Shown here: piece after piece, positions 51,804-60,441 of the stretch | How the letters are laid out: the number at the start of each line of letters is the position of its first letter | How positions within the stretch are numbered: the first letter of the stretch is position 1 | Origin: DASZIT01 sp963709665 | GTDB taxonomy: Bacteria > Actinomycetota > Acidimicrobiia > Acidimicrobiales > RAAP-2 | Reading direction: 5' to 3' | Assembly: GCA_963709665.1 (NCBI GenBank) | Contig: CAVPWU010000001.1 | Coordinates: 1-64,000 of the forward strand | DNA: 64,000 nt | Notes under the pieces: generated by a model | The model's database searches: none | The model's input: only the letters and a program-made list of their open reading frames with translations | What the model was told of the DNA's origin: nothing | Made by a program: the position numbers and the translations under genes

Positions 51804-52535
51804 TTACGCGTCCAGGGCCAGGCATCCCCGATAGGCGGCCTCGGCGGCCCGGGTGGCCGCCACCTGGGTGTCCCGACCCAGCCGTTCGAGCCTGGCCGCC
51901 AGTTCGGGCTCCTCGGCGAGCAGGCGGGTGACCGCCTCGCCGTCGACCGAGCCGTCCGGGTGGGTGAGGGCGAGGACCCGGTCGTCGAGCAGCCCGTCGG
52001 CGACCCGGTCGCTGATGCACCGGTAGACCGACCACCGGCACCGTCGGTCCTCGCAGACCTCGGCCACCGCCGCCGACTCCATGTCCACCGCCCAGGCGCC
52101 GGCGTCCACCATCCGGCGGGTGAGGGACGGGTCGAGGAGGACCTCCTCGGTGGTCACCAGCGTGCCGTCCCGGGGCCCGGTCCCCGGCGGCCGGTGGCGG
52201 TAGGTCGCCCCGGTGGCCTGCAGCACCACCCGGTCGGGGTTGAGCAGCGTCCCGACCGGGTGGTCGTCCCGGAGTCCGCCGCAGATCCCGACCACCATCA
52301 CATGGTCGATCCGCCGGCCGCCGAGGTCGGCTTCCTCGAACCGGCGGGTGGTGGCCGCCCGGGCCGCCGCCGGCCCCATACCGCAGAGGACGGCGGTGAC
52401 CTCGGAGTCGCCGACCGTGCCGACCGGCTCGCCGGTGGAGGCGCCGCCGAGCCCGAAGGCCACCACCACCGCCTCGAGTTCGAGGGGGAGGGGTGCCAGG
52501 ACGACGACCTGTCGGTGGTTGGGCTCCCCGGGCAC
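51804..52535 (-). CDS. nucleosidase/purine phosphorylase-like protein
   Basis: A 243-aa protein of the MTA/SAH nucleosidase-phosphorylase fold. The first strand VVVLAPLPLELEAV and the Gly motif VLCGMGPAAARAATT are typical, MVVGICGGLR follows, and VDMESAAVAEVCE supplies the Met-Glu pair that binds ribose. The start is GTG 52535 with GGGG upstream. In the hopanoid-phosphorylase and adenosyl-lipid groups the same fold acts on lipid nucleosides; which applies here is not resolved. Confidence 0.8.
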   Translation of the reverse strand: MPGEPNHRQVVVLAPLPLELEAVVVAFGLGGASTGEPVGTVGDSEVTAVLCGMGPAAARAATTRRFEEADLGGRRIDHVMVVGICGGLRDDHPVGTLLNPDRVVLQATGATYRHRPPGTGPRDGTLVTTEEVLLDPSLTRRMVDAGAWAVDMESAAVAEVCEDRRCRWSVYRCISDRVADGLLDDRVLALTHPDGSVDGEAVTRLLAEEPELAARLERLGRDTQVAATRAAEAAYRGCLALDA

Positions 52536-52580
52536 CGCCCCAGTCTGCCCACCGATCGTCTCCCGTGCCGCGGGTACACA

Positions 52581-53390
52581 ATGGGAGTCATGGAGGACGC
52601 CACGGTTCCGGTCGCCACCCCGGTGGACGACCTCGGCCACCCGGTGCACCTGGAGGCCGCCCCGATCCGGATCATCTCCCTGGTGCCCTCCCTGACCGAG
52701 GCCCTGGCCGCCACCGCCCCGGACCGGCTGATCGCCGCCACCGACTGGTGCAGCCACCCCGCCGACCTGGCGGTGGCCCGGGTGCGGGGCACCAAGAACC
52801 CGGACCACCGGGCGATCGCCTCCCTCCGTCCCGACCTGGTGGTGGCCAATCAGGAGGAGAACCGTCGGGTGGACGTGGAGCGCCTCCGGGCCTCCGGGGT
52901 GGCCGTCTGGGTGACGGCCATCGAGTCGGTGGGCCAGGCCCTCGACTCGATGCGGCGGCTGATCACCGAGGGGCTGGAGCTCCCGACGCCGGGCTGGCTG
53001 GAGGAGGCCAGGACCGTCTGGTCCGCCCCGCCCGGACTGCCCCCCCTCCGTACGGTCACGCCGATCTGGCGCGATCCCTGGATGGTGGTGGGTCCGGCGA
53101 CCTTCTCCGGCGACGTGCTCCGCCGGCTGGGGCTGCGCAACGGACTGACCGCCGGTGACGACCGGTACCCGAAGGTCACCTTGACCGACCTGGTCGATCT
53201 GCGGCCCGATCTGGTGCTCCTCCCCGACGAGCCCTACGCCTTCACCCCCGACGACGGTCCCGAGGCGTTCCCGGAGGCAGCCACCGTGCTGGTATCGGGC
53301 CGGGCCCTCACCTGGTACGGCCCGTCGATGGTGACCGCCCGGGACGAGTTGGTGACGCCCATCCTCGCCTCCGGCGCCTCACCCCGGTAG
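52581..53390 (+). CDS. helical backbone metal receptor (BtuF/FepB-like fold)
   Basis: A 269-aa protein of the cobalamin/ferrichrome binding-protein fold: RIISLVPSLTEALAA near the N terminus, DWCSHPAD, then SLRPDLVVANQEENRRVDVERL and the C-terminal LTDLVDLRPDLVLLPDEPYAF. It lacks a signal peptide and lipobox, so as sequenced it is cytoplasmic. ATG 52581 and ATG 52590 are both possible starts; no clear RBS is seen and GTACACAAT directly upstream may be a -10 of a leaderless transcript. No importer genes are adjacent. Confidence 0.85.
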   Translation: MGVMEDATVPVATPVDDLGHPVHLEAAPIRIISLVPSLTEALAATAPDRLIAATDWCSHPADLAVARVRGTKNPDHRAIASLRPDLVVANQEENRRVDVERLRASGVAVWVTAIESVGQALDSMRRLITEGLELPTPGWLEEARTVWSAPPGLPPLRTVTPIWRDPWMVVGPATFSGDVLRRLGLRNGLTAGDDRYPKVTLTDLVDLRPDLVLLPDEPYAFTPDDGPEAFPEAATVLVSGRALTWYGPSMVTARDELVTPILASGASPR

Positions 53391-53411
53391 GCGCCGGGCA
53401 CGCGCGCCCCG

Positions 53412-54305
53412 TCACGCCGGCCGGAGAGCGGCCAACCACCGGTCGGCCACCGTCACCTCCCCGACCCGGTGGTCGGGTCCCTTCCGGATGATGACGTCGG
53501 CGGCCGACCGGGTGGGGAGGATGTACCGGCGGAGGTTGACCAGGTTCACTCCGGACCAGGTGTGGGCGATGAGGAGGTCCAGCTGGTCGGCGGGCAGCGC
53601 CGCCAGGTGGGAGAAGAAGGTGTCCTCTCCCGGCGGGGCGGCGGCGCAGAGGCGGCGCACCCGGGCCGTGAACCACCGGGCGATGTCCTCCTCGGCGGCG
53701 TCCACGTAGACGGTGGTGTCGGCGGTGACGGTGTCGCCGGGGCGCAGCACGTTGAGCCCTTCGATCACCACGGCCGCCGGTCGGTCCACCACCTCCACCC
53801 GGTCGGGCACGATGTCGTAGGTCTCGTGGGAGTAGACGGGCACCGCCACCTCGGGGCTCCCGGCCCGGATGGCCGCCAGCACCTCCGCTTGGAGCTCATG
53901 GTCGTACGACTCGGGGAATCCCTTGCGCTCGAAGATCCCCCGGGCGACCAGCTCGGCGTTGGGGTAGAGGAAGCTGTCGGTGCTCACCGCCGCCGCCGGC
54001 CCGATCCCCGGCACGTCGGCCAGCAGGGTCCGGAGGGCCCCGGCCACCGTGCTCTTGCCGACCGCCACGCTGCCGGTGACCCCGACCAGCAGGGGCCCGG
54101 TCCGACCGGAGCCGGAGGCGTGGGCGGCCATCAGGGCGGCCAACGGACGGTAGACCGCACCCACCTCCTCGGCGGGGAGGTGGTCGAGGGCCGGCGGGGG
54201 ATCGCCGGACCGATCGCCGGACGTGGCGCCGGCCAGCTGGCGCCACGCCGCCCCGGAGAGCGTGGTGAACCCGGGCAGGGCGGCGGGGTGGCCCGGGTCG
54301 GTCAT
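53412..54305 (-). CDS. coaA: type I pantothenate kinase
   Basis: A 297-aa kinase. The P-loop is GVTGSVAVGKST (about 75-86), followed by STDSFLYPNAEL and the diagnostic ERKGFPESYD, then YSHETYDIVPD and VIEGLNVL. These are typical of bacterial CoaA, which phosphorylates pantothenate in the first step of coenzyme A synthesis. ATG 54305 gives the usual N terminus; the frame continues upstream without conservation. Its neighbours are unrelated, so it seems to be a single-gene unit. Confidence 0.93.
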   Translation of the reverse strand: MTDPGHPAALPGFTTLSGAAWRQLAGATSGDRSGDPPPALDHLPAEEVGAVYRPLAALMAAHASGSGRTGPLLVGVTGSVAVGKSTVAGALRTLLADVPGIGPAAAVSTDSFLYPNAELVARGIFERKGFPESYDHELQAEVLAAIRAGSPEVAVPVYSHETYDIVPDRVEVVDRPAAVVIEGLNVLRPGDTVTADTTVYVDAAEEDIARWFTARVRRLCAAAPPGEDTFFSHLAALPADQLDLLIAHTWSGVNLVNLRRYILPTRSAADVIIRKGPDHRVGEVTVADRWLAALRPA

Positions 54306-54456
54306 CGGGCAAGTGTCGCGCGGGGTCGGGAGGGGATGGCGACCGGGGCCGGCCGCCCGGGTGGTGGCGGACGGCCCGGTGGTTCCGGCCTCCGGGCCCC
54401 GGGCACCGGGCCCGGTCGCCGGTTGCCACCCCCCGGACCCATGGAACACTGAGAAG

Positions 54457-54897
54457 GTGGATCCGAACTTCTATCGCTTCCGCTCCACCTGGCGCCTGGC
54501 CGCTGAGCCCTCCGCCGTCTACCGGGCCCTGGAGAGCGTGGACCACTACCCGCGCTGGTGGCCCGAGGTCCGGACCATCCGGCAGATCGACGACATCACC
54601 GGGGAGATCGTCTGCCGGGCCCTGCTGCCCTACGAGCTCCGGTTCACGGTCCGCCAGGTCCGCCGGGACCCCGAGGACGGGGTGCTCGAGGCCTCGATGG
54701 TGGGGGACCTGGAGGGCCGGTCGGCGTGGACGGTCACCGGCGACGGCAGGAGCGCGGTGGCCGTCTTCGAGCAGGAGGTGGTGGCCAACAAGTCACTGCT
54801 GCGCCGGCTGGCGCTGGTGGGGCGCCCCGTGTTCAAGCTCAACCACGCCCTCATGATGCGCCACGGCCACCGGGGGCTCGCCGCCTACCTGGCCTGA
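54457..54897 (+). CDS. SRPBCC family protein
   Basis: A 146-aa protein with the START-like fold: YRFRSTWRLAAEPSAVYRALESV then YPRWWPEVR, typical of polyketide cyclase/dehydrase-type SRPBCC proteins, and the C-terminal helix with LNHALMMRHGHRGLAAYL. It starts at GTG 54457. The last 105 bp overlap the 3' end of the convergent MFS gene; codon pattern and conserved terminal helix argue that this gene is real. The ligand is unknown. Confidence 0.82.
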   Translation: MDPNFYRFRSTWRLAAEPSAVYRALESVDHYPRWWPEVRTIRQIDDITGEIVCRALLPYELRFTVRQVRRDPEDGVLEASMVGDLEGRSAWTVTGDGRSAVAVFEQEVVANKSLLRRLALVGRPVFKLNHALMMRHGHRGLAAYLA

Positions 54898-56658
54898 TCC
54901 CGAGGAGTCGGCCGACCCGGCGCCGTCGGTGCCCTGGTCCTTCTCCGAGTACACGTACTTCCCGCCCCGCAACCAGGAGGCGCCCGCCGCCACCAGGCAG
55001 GCGATGATGGCGAAATCGAGGGCCAGGTGGAGCCCGTCGCGGAACGCCGTGCTGATCAGCGAGGGGAAGAACTCCCGGCCGACCAGGACGTGCTGGGTGG
55101 CGGCCGGCAGCGAGGCCAGGACGTGGGCGCCCAGCAGGTGCTGCACGGGGTCGTACCCCAGAAAGGCGGCGAACAGCGTGGAGACGGGGGGCAGGGAGGC
55201 CGCCTGATGGGCGGCCGCCGCCGGCACCCCGTGGGCGGTCAGCCCGCGGAAGAGCGCTCCCGGCAGGGAGGAGGACAGGCCGATGATCATCAGGGTGAAG
55301 AAGATCCCGATGGAGAGCACCTGCCCGGAGTTCTGGAAGGTCGAGTTCATCCCCGACCCGACCCCCCGGCGCCTGGGCGGCAGGCTGTTCATCACGCCCG
55401 CCCGGTTGGGGGCGGCGAACACGCCCATCGACAGGCCGTTCACCAGCAGCAGCACCCCGAAGGCCCAGTAGTTGAAGTTGACGGGCAGCAGCTCCAGCAG
55501 GGCGAAGGACACGGCGGCGGAGAGCATGCCGCCGGTGGCGAACGGGCGGGAGCCGTACTTGTCGGACAGGATCCCGGACAGCGGGCCGGCGATGAGGAAG
55601 CCGGCGGTCAGGGGCAGCATGGCGATCCCCGCCCACAACGGGGTGCGGGCGAAATCGAACCCGTGGAGGGGCAGCCAGATCCCCTGCAGCCAGATGATCA
55701 GCATGAACATCAGCCCGCCCCGGCCGATGGCGGCCAGCAGGGTGGAGACGCTGCCCGCCGAGAACGCCCGGATCTTGAAGAGGGTCAGTTCGAACATGGG
55801 GTCCGGTGAGCGCACCTCGATGAAGCAGAAGGCCACCAGCAGGGCCACCCCGCCGGCCATCAGGCCGATCACCACCGGGCTGCTCCACCCCATGGTGTGC
55901 CCCCCGTAGGGCTGGATCCCGTAGGTGATGCCGACCATGATCGCCACCAGGCCGAGGGCGAAGGTGATGTTGCCCGGCCAGTCGATGCGGGCGGTGGAGT
56001 GCCGGGGCACCTCGCGGAGGCTGTGGTACGCCCAGAGGGTGCCGATCAGCCCGATGGGCACCGACACCAGGAAGATCAGCCGCCACTGGATCGGCCCGAG
56101 CAGGCCACCCAGCACCAGGCCGATGAAGGTGCCGCTGATCCCGGCCACCTGGTTGATGCCGAGGGCCATGCCCCGCTGGTCCTCGGGGAAGGCGTCGGTG
56201 AGGATGGCCGACGAGTTGGCGATGAGGATGGCCGCCCCCACCCCCTGGAACACCCGCATCACGATCAGGTAGATGGCGGCGTTGGCCCCGGACATCCAGG
56301 TGATGCTGAGGAAGAGCGAGAACAGGGTGTAGATGGCGAAGCCCATGTTGTACAGCCGCACCCGGCCGTACATGTCACCCAGGCGGCCGAAGCTGACCAC
56401 CAGCACGCTGGTGACGATCAGGAAGCTGAGGATCATCCACAGCAGGTAGAAGCTGTTGCCGGGCAGCAGCGGGTCGATGCCGATCCCCCGGAAGATGTCC
56501 GGGAGGGCGATGAGCATGATCGAGGTGTCGATGGTGGCCATCAGCACCCCGAGGGTGGTGTTGGAGAGGACGATCCACTTGTAGTGGGGCGACGGCGGCT
56601 GGGCCCGGCGTTCGGCCTGGGCCTGGCGCCGGGGGGACGGATCCACCGCGGTGCTCAT
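54793..56658 (-). CDS. MFS transporter, DHA2 family
   Basis: A 621-aa transporter with about 14 hydrophobic segments. The DHA2 hallmarks are MATIDTSIMLIALPDI in helix 1, GRLGDMYGRVRLYNMGF (motif A), and RVFQGVGAAILIANSSAILTDAFP with motif C later. It probably exports drugs or lipids by proton antiport. The 35 residues after SADSSGSGQ are antisense to the SRPBCC gene and look unlike a transporter tail. ATG 56658 overlaps the stop of the upstream gene (ATGA). Confidence 0.9.
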   Translation of the reverse strand: MSTAVDPSPRRQAQAERRAQPPSPHYKWIVLSNTTLGVLMATIDTSIMLIALPDIFRGIGIDPLLPGNSFYLLWMILSFLIVTSVLVVSFGRLGDMYGRVRLYNMGFAIYTLFSLFLSITWMSGANAAIYLIVMRVFQGVGAAILIANSSAILTDAFPEDQRGMALGINQVAGISGTFIGLVLGGLLGPIQWRLIFLVSVPIGLIGTLWAYHSLREVPRHSTARIDWPGNITFALGLVAIMVGITYGIQPYGGHTMGWSSPVVIGLMAGGVALLVAFCFIEVRSPDPMFELTLFKIRAFSAGSVSTLLAAIGRGGLMFMLIIWLQGIWLPLHGFDFARTPLWAGIAMLPLTAGFLIAGPLSGILSDKYGSRPFATGGMLSAAVSFALLELLPVNFNYWAFGVLLLVNGLSMGVFAAPNRAGVMNSLPPRRRGVGSGMNSTFQNSGQVLSIGIFFTLMIIGLSSSLPGALFRGLTAHGVPAAAAHQAASLPPVSTLFAAFLGYDPVQHLLGAHVLASLPAATQHVLVGREFFPSLISTAFRDGLHLALDFAIIACLVAAGASWLRGGKYVYSEKDQGTDGAGSADSSGSGQVGGEPPVAVAHHEGVVELEHGAPHQRQPAQQ

Positions 56659-56933
56659 CGAGCCGGCTCACCCTCCAGCAGTCCCGCCGGCGCCGACCCG
56701 AGGGAGGCGAGGATCGAGTGGGCCAGTGCCCGGGCCGAGTCGGCGTCCAGCTCGACGGCCACCCGGGCGCCCGGCCCGCGGCCCGGGTTGAGGAAGTCGA
56801 TCATCAGGGCGTGGCCGTCCGGGAAGTGGACCGGGTGGTCGACGTAGACGGTGGCGTCGGTGAGGGCGAACCAGCCCTCCCGGCCCTTGCCGCTGCCGCG
56901 GACCTCGATGCGGTCGGTCTGGTAGGTGCACAT
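56655..56933 (-). CDS. DUF6295-like small protein
   Basis: A 92-aa protein: MCTYQTDRIEVRGSGKGREG, then WFALTDATVYVDHPVHFPDG and GPGARVAVELDADSARALAHSI. The pattern is one I recall as DUF6295, often beside dienelactone hydrolase genes as here (22 nt upstream). Paired His and Asp in VYVDHPVH might bind metal. It overlaps the MFS start by 4 nt, so the three form an operon. Function is unknown. Confidence 0.8.
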   Translation of the reverse strand: MCTYQTDRIEVRGSGKGREGWFALTDATVYVDHPVHFPDGHALMIDFLNPGRGPGARVAVELDADSARALAHSILASLGSAPAGLLEGEPAR

Positions 56934-56954
56934 GGCGTTCCTCTCGGGTCTCGG

Positions 56955-57698
56955 TCAGCCGGCCAGGTGACGGCCGAAGAACGACCAGATGGCGTCCCAC
57001 GCCTCGTTGGCCGTCTCGGGTCGGTAGGCGGTGCGGTTCACGGCGAAGAAGGCGTGGCCGGCCCCCTCGTAGACGTGGAACTCGTAGGTCTTGTCGTTGG
57101 CCTGCAGCGCCTCCTCCAGCTCGGTGACCTGGGCGGGGGACGGGTACTGGTCGTCGGCACCGAAGAGGCCGAGCAGCGGGCACGACAGGTCCTTGGCCAG
57201 GTGGACGATCGGGCCGACCTTGAGGGGGAACCCGTCGGGCGGCGTGCCGACCACGAAGGCGCCGTAGCAGTCGACGGCCGCATCGAGCTCGAGGGAGCAG
57301 GCGGCCAGGAACGACTGGCGGCCACCCGAGCAGTACCCGATGGTGGCCACCTTGCCGTTGGAGGAGGGCAGGGAGGTGAGGTGGGCGAGGGCGCCGGCCA
57401 CGTCCCCCACCAGCTGCTCGTCCGGCACCCCGCCCTCGGCCCGGACGGCGGCGGCGGCGTCGTCGGGGGAGACGCCCTTGCCCGCCCGGGAGTAGAGGTT
57501 GGGGCAGAGGGCCAGATACCCGTGGGCGGCGAAGGTGCGGGTGATCTCCTTGGTCTGCTCGTCGTAGCCGGGCAGGTGGTGGATGACCACCACGGCCCCG
57601 GTGGGGGGACCGTCGAGGGGTTGGGCCAGGTAGCCCTCGATGGTGTCGCCGCCGTGGCCCTCGAACTCGACGGTCTCGGCGCGCATGGCGTCGGTCAT
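56955..57698 (-). CDS. dienelactone hydrolase family protein
   Basis: A 247-aa alpha/beta hydrolase. The triad is Cys123 in GYCSGG, Asp182 or Asp183 in FGADDQYP, and His215 in GAGHAFF, the Cys-type triad of dienelactone hydrolases. The enzyme opens lactones or small esters, in aromatic degradation or otherwise. It leads an operon with the DUF6295-like and MFS genes. An AT-rich patch at about 57733-57765 is the likely promoter. Confidence 0.92.
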   Translation of the reverse strand: MTDAMRAETVEFEGHGGDTIEGYLAQPLDGPPTGAVVVIHHLPGYDEQTKEITRTFAAHGYLALCPNLYSRAGKGVSPDDAAAAVRAEGGVPDEQLVGDVAGALAHLTSLPSSNGKVATIGYCSGGRQSFLAACSLELDAAVDCYGAFVVGTPPDGFPLKVGPIVHLAKDLSCPLLGLFGADDQYPSPAQVTELEEALQANDKTYEFHVYEGAGHAFFAVNRTAYRPETANEAWDAIWSFFGRHLAG

Positions 57699-57801
57699 GG
57701 GTGTGCTCCTCGGTCGCTCCGGTGCCTCCCACCTTAGTTAGTGATGCGAAGTAATGATGAAGCGGGCACAACGGACCAGGTCGGGAGGGTGCCGGGCGGG
57801 C

Positions 57802-57849
57802 GGGACCGCCCCGGTCAGCGCCGCCGGGACCGTCCCGGTCAGCGCCGGG
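57802..57849. repeat. 24-bp tandem duplication at a gene end
   Basis: Two adjacent 24-bp units (57802-57825 and 57826-57849) begin GGGACCG and contain CCCGGTCAGCGCC, differing at a C/T and at the last bases. The duplication includes the dioxygenase stop codon, so an extra in-frame stop lies 24 nt past the real one. Each unit can form a short GACCG/CGGTC hairpin. Confidence 0.7.
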
Positions 57850-58615
57850 CGTTCTTCACGAAGTCGTCGGTGCCGTGACCGGCGTCGAGCCGCTCCCCGC
57901 CGTGCCAGCTGCCCCGGAGGTGGCGCCGGACCGCCCCGTCGCCGTCGTCGGTGGCCCGGGCGGCGGCGTGCCAGAGGTCGGAGTGGTGGAACAGGACGTC
58001 GCCCCGCTCGGCGTAGACCGCCACCTCCCCCGGGACCCGTTCGAACCCCGGCGGGATCCCCTCGGTGCCCCCCCGGTGGCTGCCCGGGAGGGCCCGGAGG
58101 AACCCGTTGGCCGGGGAGGTGGGATCGACGTGGAGGGTGAAGGCCAGGCCCGGCCACATGGTCAGGTGGGGGCCCGACTGGTGGTCGGTGTGCCAGCCGA
58201 TCCGGGAGTACGCCGAGCCGGGACCGGGCCGGGCGTCCTGGTAGACCACGCCGAAGATGCCGTCGTCGAGGAGCCAGGCGTCGGGGCCCAGGCACCGCCG
58301 GGCCACCTCCACCAGCGGCGGCCGGCGCACCGCCCCGGCCGCCAACGGCGACACCTCGGTGGCGAACGTCACGTAGTGGGCGAACGGCCGGCCGTCGATG
58401 GTGGCGTCCGGCCGGTCGAGGATCACCGTGCCGTGCCGGCGGTGGAGCCGGCCGGCCACCAGGCGCCGCTGGGCGTCGGCCAGCTCGGCCTCGAGGGCGG
58501 TGAGCTCCGGCTCGGTGAGGACGCCGGGCAGGATGCCGTAGCCCACCTCGGCCACCTCGGCCACCACCCGGTCGATCTCGCCGGCGGTGACGGTGGCGGT
58601 GGTGGCGGCGTCCAT
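57839..58615 (-). CDS. phytanoyl-CoA dioxygenase family protein
   Basis: A 258-aa Fe(II)/2-oxoglutarate oxygenase of the PhyH family. The metal triad is His142 and Asp144 (WHTDHQ) with distal His216 (LWHAAAR); Arg220 in the same helix may bind 2-oxoglutarate. It hydroxylates a substrate at an unactivated carbon. It ends in the duplicated 24-bp element and is divergent from ilvD with a 75-nt gap. The substrate is unknown. Confidence 0.88.
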   Translation of the reverse strand: MDAATTATVTAGEIDRVVAEVAEVGYGILPGVLTEPELTALEAELADAQRRLVAGRLHRRHGTVILDRPDATIDGRPFAHYVTFATEVSPLAAGAVRRPPLVEVARRCLGPDAWLLDDGIFGVVYQDARPGPGSAYSRIGWHTDHQSGPHLTMWPGLAFTLHVDPTSPANGFLRALPGSHRGGTEGIPPGFERVPGEVAVYAERGDVLFHHSDLWHAAARATDDGDGAVRRHLRGSWHGGERLDAGHGTDDFVKNARR

Positions 58616-58690
58616 CCCCCGATCGTACGGCGACCGGACGCCACCGTCCTGCGGTGGTGGGCGCCGTCAGCGCCGCCGCCACGCCGTACC

Positions 58691-60416
58691 ATGGGCGCCA
58701 TGACCGAGCACGCCCCCACCGATCCCTCGGAGCAGCCGCTGGTCGGCATCAAGCCGCGCAGCTACGAGGTGACCGACGGCCCCACCCGGGCCCCGGCCCG
58801 GGCCATGCTGCGGGCGGTCGGGATGACCGACGACGACTGGGACAAGCCGCAGGTCGGGGTGGCGTCCTCGTGGAACGAGGTCACCCCGTGCAACATGCCG
58901 CTCTCCCGACTGGCCCAGCGGGCCAAGGAGGGCGTGCGGGAGGCCGGCGGGTACCCCCTGGAGTTCGTCACCATCGCCGTCTCCGACGGCATCTCCATGG
59001 GCCACGAGGGCATGCGCGCCTCGCTGGTCAGCCGGGAGGTGATCGCCGACTCGGTGGAGACGGTGATGCACGCCGAGCGGTTCGACGCCCTGGTCACCCT
59101 GGCCGGCTGTGACAAGTCCCTCCCCGGCATGCTGATGGCGGCGGCGCGGTCTGAACCTCCCCAGCATCTTCGTCTACGCCGGGTCGATCCTCCCGGGCCG
59201 GGTGCGCGACCGGGCCCTCGACATCACCTCGGTGTTCGAGGCGGTGGGGGCCCACGCGGTGGACGCCCTCTCCGACGAGGAGCTGAGCCTCATCGAGCAC
59301 AACGCCTGCCCCACCGAGGGGTCGTGCGCCGGGATGTTCACCGCCAACACCATGGCCTCGATCTCCGAGGCCCTGGGCATGGCCCTGCCCGGGAGCTCGT
59401 CGCCGCCGGCCGTCGACCGCCGGCGCGACGACGACGCCTTCGCCTCCGGGCGGGCGGTGGTGGAGCTGCTCCGGTCCGGCATCCGTCCCCGCCAGATCAT
59501 GACCAAGCAGGCGTTCGAGAACGCCATCGCCGTCACCATGGCGCTGGGGGGCTCCACCAACGCCGTCCTCCACCTGCTGGCCATCGCCAACGAGGCGCGG
59601 GTGGAGCTCGAGCTCGACGACTTCAACAAGGTGGCCGCCCGGGTGCCCCACCTGGCCGACACCAAGCCCCACGGCCGCTACCACATGGCCGACGTGGACC
59701 GCATCGGGGGGGTCCCGGTGGTGATGCGCGAGCTGCTCGACGCCGGGCTGCTCCACGGTGACTGCCTCACCGTGACCGGCCGGACCCTGGCCGAGAACCT
59801 GGCCGCCCTCGACCCGCCCGCCCCCGACGGCTCGGTGGTCCACCCGCTGTCGGACCCCATCCACGTCCAGGGCGGCATCGCCGTGCTCACCGGCTCCCTG
59901 GCCCCCCAGGGGGCGGTGGTCAAGGTGGCGGGGATCGACACCCTCCGCTTCGACGGCACCGCCCGGGTCTTCGACGGCGAGGACGCCGCCATGGAGGCCA
60001 TCCTGGCCGGCTCCATCGAGCCCAACACCATCGTGGTCATCCGGTACGAGGGCCCGAAGGGCGGCCCCGGCATGCGCGAGATGCTGGCGGTGACCGGGGC
60101 CATGAAGGGAGTCGGTCGGGGCGGCGACTGCGCCCTGGTGACCGACGGCCGGTTCTCGGGTGGCACCCACGGATTCTGCATCGGCCACGTGGCCCCCGAG
60201 GCGGTCGACGGGGGACCGATCGCCCTGGTGTCCGACGGCGACCGCATCGTGGTCGACGTGGAGGGCCACACCATCGACCTGGTGGTCGACGAGGCCGAGC
60301 TCGAGCGTCGCCGGGCCACGCTCAAGCACCCCGAGCCCCGCTACACCACCGGGGTGCTGGCCAAGTACGCCCGCCTGGTCACCGGGGCCGAGCGCGGGGC
60401 GGTCACCGAGCCCTGA
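58691..60416 (+). pseudogene. ilvD: dihydroxy-acid dehydratase, frameshifted
   Basis: Two frames together encode a full-length DHAD of about 575 aa. The first carries NEVTPCNM and GCDKSLPGM with iron-sulfur Cys, the second PTEGSCAGMFTANTM, GSTNAVLHL and the C-terminal GRFSGGTHGFCIGHVAPEA. The frame changes at about 59150, where one extra T (CGG-T-CTG) explains it. DHAD makes 2-keto acids for branched-chain amino acid and pantothenate synthesis, so loss would need a second copy. ATG 58691 and ATG 58700 are both possible starts. Confidence 0.93.
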
Positions 60417-60441
60417 CCCCGGGGCGGGGCGGCCGGTGGGC

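Noticed and set aside
57733..57765. Operator palindrome before the dienelactone hydrolase
   Set aside because: The AT-rich patch has repeated TTAGT/ATGA-like words but no consistent symmetry.
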